Origin: Arenicellales bacterium
GTDB taxonomy: Bacteria; Pseudomonadota; Gammaproteobacteria; Arenicellales; Poriferihabitantaceae
Direction of reading: 5' to 3'
Length of the DNA stretch: 39,356 nt
NCBI GenBank assembly: GCA_028285825.1
Contig: JAPYNK010000093.1
Coordinates: forward strand, 1-39,356
The notes beneath the pieces were generated by a model. The model made no database searches. It saw only the letters and a list, made by a program, of their open reading frames with translations, and had not been told where the DNA came from. The position numbers and the translations under genes are program-made. Positions 36,541-39,356 of this stretch are shown one piece after another; positions within the stretch are counted from its first letter, which is position 1; each line of letters starts with the position of its first letter.

Positions 36541-37766
36541 ATTTCGTACTGGAGATTGGAATCCGGATTTTCGGACAGGTTGCAGAAACGCCGGGTGTCA
36601 AGAGGTTCACGCTGTTCGAATTTCTGAACAACATCCAGTTTCTGATTGTTTAGCTCCATAATGTGGATATCAAGAGAGCAATGGTGGGTCAGGGGATCCA
36701 TTTTCACCACGCCCGCGGGCCCATTGATTGCAAGACCATTTTCAAGAGTCTTGGTAATGGAATCCCGATCAACCGCTCCAGCCTGTCGAACAGCTTCAGC
36801 CCAGAGGTGGATGCCCTGATATTGTGAAACAGCAATTTCGTGAATTGCTTCGGTGTCGCCATATTCCCGAGTCCAATCAGCAAGAAACGCCTTGTTTTCA
36901 GGAACGGACGGATTTTCGGGAGCCCAGTTGTTGGCGATTAGCATGCCATCGCTCTGATTTGCCGGTAGAACCTTGTGCTCATTGCCGACTCCGAATGTGG
37001 TCGAAATCAGGTGGACATTAGGATTTTGGTTCATGCCGGTTTCTGCCCAATGCCCATAGAAGCTCAAGTGAGCGGCACCAACAAGCACTGATACAACCAA
37101 ATCGCTGCCGGCTTCCTGAATTTTTGCGATCGCGGAAGGGCCGAACTCACCATCTGCCAGGTCAAAAAACTCGACCTCGACTTCACTGGCACCGTTCGCT
37201 CTTGCATACTCGTTTACCCATGCAGCGGTTATCTGTCCGTAGTTGTAGTTGGCGGCAAGAACATATGCTTTCGCTGTACCATACTTGTTCATTGCATATG
37301 GAATCAGTGCATTAACCTGCTGTGCAGGAGTAGTTCCGGTAATAAAGGTGTTTCGATCACATACCCCACCTTCATACAGAACGTTATAGAAATAGGGTAC
37401 GCCTCGTTGACGCAGAATTTGTCGAATTGCCTCTCTGGATGCAGATAGGATGCCGCCATGAAATACGTCAAGTCCCTCGCGTACCAGTTGATTTGCGAAA
37501 GTCGAATAGTTATTCATGTCCGACTGGGTGTCGCGGAAGACAACCTCGACTTCACGGCCTAGCAATCCCCCTCCATCATTGATTTGCTTGACGGCCAGGC
37601 TGGTCGCCATTTCCATGGGTGTTCCGTAGGCGCTGAACGGGCCTGAAGTGTCAAGCAGAACTCCCATCTTGATCGGCTCGCTCATGGAGAACGAAAGTTG
37701 TGGCGCAAATATTGCCGCACTTGCTGCGCCTGCACCCTTGATGAATTGTCGTCTTTTGATATTCAT
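36531..37766 (-). CDS. ABC transporter substrate-binding protein (LivJ/UrtA/AmiC fold), Tat-exported
   Basis: The 411-residue precursor begins with a twin-arginine signal (RRQFIKGAG at 5-13, then a hydrophobic stretch ending near FAPQLSFS). The mature part is a type I periplasmic binding protein: GVLLDTSGPFSAYG, EVVFRDTQSD, GGILSASREAI, VLYEGGVCDRNTFITGTTP. The YEGGVCDRN/FxTG segment resembles binding proteins for urea and short-chain amides more than those for leucine. It delivers a ligand to the LivH/LivM-type permeases. Together with the amidase, an amide is the likeliest ligand; this is inference. A GAGG sequence lies 11 bases before the ATG. The flotillin-like gene ends 71 bases upstream on the same strand. 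Confidence 0.88.
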   Translation of the reverse strand: MNIKRRQFIKGAGAASAAIFAPQLSFSMSEPIKMGVLLDTSGPFSAYGTPMEMATSLAVKQINDGGGLLGREVEVVFRDTQSDMNNYSTFANQLVREGLDVFHGGILSASREAIRQILRQRGVPYFYNVLYEGGVCDRNTFITGTTPAQQVNALIPYAMNKYGTAKAYVLAANYNYGQITAAWVNEYARANGASEVEVEFFDLADGEFGPSAIAKIQEAGSDLVVSVLVGAAHLSFYGHWAETGMNQNPNVHLISTTFGVGNEHKVLPANQSDGMLIANNWAPENPSVPENKAFLADWTREYGDTEAIHEIAVSQYQGIHLWAEAVRQAGAVDRDSITKTLENGLAINGPAGVVKMDPLTHHCSLDIHIMELNNQKLDVVQKFEQREPLDTRRFCNLSENPDSNLQYEITL

Positions 37767-37837
37767 GATTTATATTACCTCTTCATTTTTAATTTGCAAA
37801 TCAGTGTCGTCAGATACTGATCCTGGATGTTCGTTGA

Positions 37838-39356
37838 TTATTTCCCTCTGTCGGGCTCGTCTTTTTTCCTTGGTCCCGTAATCTCGGAACCAACCGCTTC
37901 ACCAAGCTTCTTGACGGCAGGCATTCGAAAAGCAAGGTCAAGGACCTCGTCGACAATTGATCCGGTTTTTGCAGACTGATTGCCGTTGTTCGATCCGGAT
38001 CCCAGTCCTGCGACATGGTTAATATTAATATTTCCGATTTTTTCCAGGGGCCGTGACATCCTGTCTGCCATGTCCGGAAGTACGCTTAGCCTCTTCTCTT
38101 CGAGTTTCATCTCTACCAATGTGGGATTCATGGCGTTTTCGGCATTGATCATTTCAAGCTTACCAAGTGCTTTGATCGACATTTCATTTTTGATTTGTTC
38201 CTGGACAAGGTCGGCCGAAGCCTTTTCGCTTTCAGAATTGATATGTGAGATTTCCGCTGCGCTTTGTGCCTTGTGAAGAGCGGTTGTGGATTCCAGCTCT
38301 GCTGTTATTTGGGCGATTTCCCCGGTTCTTTGTGCTGTCAGACGGTCCTGCAAAAGATTGACCTCTTCTTCTGCTTCGACGATTGCCTTGCGACTTGATT
38401 CAGCATCGGCCTTGGCCTGGGATTCCTCGACCCTGCGCTGGGACAGTTCGATCTGGCTTTGAATTCTGGCATCTTCGACAGATTGAAGTGCCACAACCTC
38501 GGCTTTTCTCACTTGCTGGTCTCGATCGATTTCGGAACGTCTGAGTTCAAGCTCCCGATTCAGTTTTGCCTGGCCTGATGCGATTTCTGCCTGCTCTCGT
38601 TCGTGGGAAGAGCGGCGGGTCATTTCTGACTTTAACTGTTCTACTTCCATGGTTTTTTCGGATTCGGCCTTTTCCTTTTCCAAATCAATCAGCATGCGAC
38701 TCTTTGTATTTTCAAGTTCGGTTCTTCGTATGGCCAGATCGGCATTTGACTCTACTTCCTTGCGTTTGCGTCGGTTTGCGGTCACGATTTCTGCCAGCTT
38801 CCTCATGCCAACCGCATTGAATGCGTTGTTTTCATTCAGTGTGGAAAACTCTGTTTGGTCCAGCCTCATCAGGGACACGGACTCAAGCTTGAGTCCGTTT
38901 TCTTCGAGACTTGGCTTCAATATTGCGGTGGTTTTTGCTACAAACTGAGCACGGTTTTCATGCAGATTATCCATAGTATGCTGAGCTACAACGCTTTGCA
39001 GGGCATCGATGAACCTACCTTTAAGAAAGTCGGTCAGTCGCTCGGGGTTCAAGGATCTGACGCCGACAGTCTGGGATGCAGTGGCAATGCCTTCAATGCT
39101 GGGAATGACGCGTACATGAAACGCGACGTTGAGGTCAACGCGCATTCGATCCTCTGTGAGAATGGAATCATTTTTCTCCAGCAGCAATTCCATATAGGCT
39201 GTTCTCATATCTACCAGTTCGACCTGATGCAGGAACGGCAACACGAGACAACCGCCATCCATGACGATTTTCTGTCCACCGGCTCCGGTTCTTATCAATG
39301 CTTTTTCACGTGATCCCTTGTGGTAAAAGCGCCCGAAAACAGTAATAACAATAATC
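37838..39356 (-). CDS. Flotillin/YqiK-like SPFH protein (5' end outside window)
   Basis: The frame enters from the window edge as IIVITVFGRFYHKGSREKAL, then reads RTGAGGQKIVMDGG, the usual start of YqiK/flotillin-type proteins just after the membrane anchor. An SPFH domain follows (to about 180 residues in), then a long charged coiled coil rich in Glu, Arg and Lys (about residues 185-400), and a flexible Gly/Ser/Asn-rich segment before the basic C-terminus. Flotillins form membrane microdomain scaffolds. The start codon and transmembrane anchor are missing from the window. The TTG at 39298 is inside the gene, not its start. It precedes the amide transporter cluster on the same strand; cotranscription is possible. 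Confidence 0.85.
   Translation of the reverse strand, partial: IIVITVFGRFYHKGSREKALIRTGAGGQKIVMDGGCLVLPFLHQVELVDMRTAYMELLLEKNDSILTEDRMRVDLNVAFHVRVIPSIEGIATASQTVGVRSLNPERLTDFLKGRFIDALQSVVAQHTMDNLHENRAQFVAKTTAILKPSLEENGLKLESVSLMRLDQTEFSTLNENNAFNAVGMRKLAEIVTANRRKRKEVESNADLAIRRTELENTKSRMLIDLEKEKAESEKTMEVEQLKSEMTRRSSHEREQAEIASGQAKLNRELELRRSEIDRDQQVRKAEVVALQSVEDARIQSQIELSQRRVEESQAKADAESSRKAIVEAEEEVNLLQDRLTAQRTGEIAQITAELESTTALHKAQSAAEISHINSESEKASADLVQEQIKNEMSIKALGKLEMINAENAMNPTLVEMKLEEKRLSVLPDMADRMSRPLEKIGNININHVAGLGSGSNNGNQSAKTGSIVDEVLDLAFRMPAVKKLGEAVGSEITGPRKKDEPDRGK

Noticed and set aside
39296..39298. TTG as the start codon of the flotillin-like gene
   Set aside because: The frame stays open to the window edge and the upstream residues (VFGRFYHKGSREKA) are the expected family sequence, so the gene begins outside the window.
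1..39356. CRISPR arrays, intact insertion sequences, prophage genes, rRNA or tRNA genes
   Set aside because: Looked for on both strands by eye; no regularly spaced repeats, transposase or phage proteins, or foldable tRNA found.

Overview
The window (about 39 kb, roughly 50% GC) reads as the chromosome of a gammaproteobacterium. Two gene neighbourhoods familiar from that class are present: bamE-recN-nadK (9-12 kb) and orn / queG / nnr / tsaE / amiC / mutL / miaA (19.5-29 kb). A type 4 uracil-DNA glycosylase, DsbC, FabI, RsmJ, RsmE and MltD fit the same assignment. I cannot place it more finely. Several broken genes (an AAA-ATPase tail, leuA, a LysR tail and an unidentified GC-rich coding remnant) suggest either ongoing gene decay or local assembly errors.

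Layout. 1-526: frameshifted 3' part of an AAA-type ATPase. 853-3008: leuA with an internal frameshifting deletion, then a type 4 UDG. 3549-5015 (-): MltD. 5238-8570 (+): malate dehydrogenase behind a recognisable promoter, a GT2 glycosyltransferase overlapping a nucleoside phosphorylase-like gene, and dsbC. 8590-12004 (-): bamE, a GNAT acetyltransferase of the short NAGS type, recN and nadK in a tight operon. 12191-13822 (+): hrcA and a DUF1285 gene. 14208-16046 (+): a tungsten-type aldehyde:ferredoxin oxidoreductase with no partner gene nearby, convergent with fabI (-). 16855-18006: no intact known gene, but decayed coding sequence on the minus strand. 18007-20089 (+): rsmJ, rsmE, orn. 20094-21230 (-): queG. 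21394-29281 (+): a ClC-type transporter with CBS domains, then nnr, tsaE, amiC, mutL, miaA. The usual hfq does not follow miaA; a LysR C-terminal remnant lies there instead.

The most interesting part is the minus-strand cluster from 37766 down to 29581. It runs in this order: a Tat-exported substrate-binding protein, two LivH/LivM-type permeases, a LivG-type ATPase, a 773-residue protein in which a LivF-type ATPase is fused in frame to an amidase-signature hydrolase, and an AMP-forming acyl-CoA synthetase. Overlaps and short gaps indicate one transcript for most of it. The reading I infer is a complete route for an amide: import, hydrolysis to ammonia and a carboxylate by an enzyme tethered to the importer, then activation of the acid to a CoA thioester. 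Amidase next to acyl-CoA synthetase recalls the nitrile/aldoxime pathway cluster of Pseudomonas chlororaphis B23, but no nitrile hydratase is visible here. A flotillin/YqiK-type SPFH gene, cut by the window edge, lies just upstream in the same direction.
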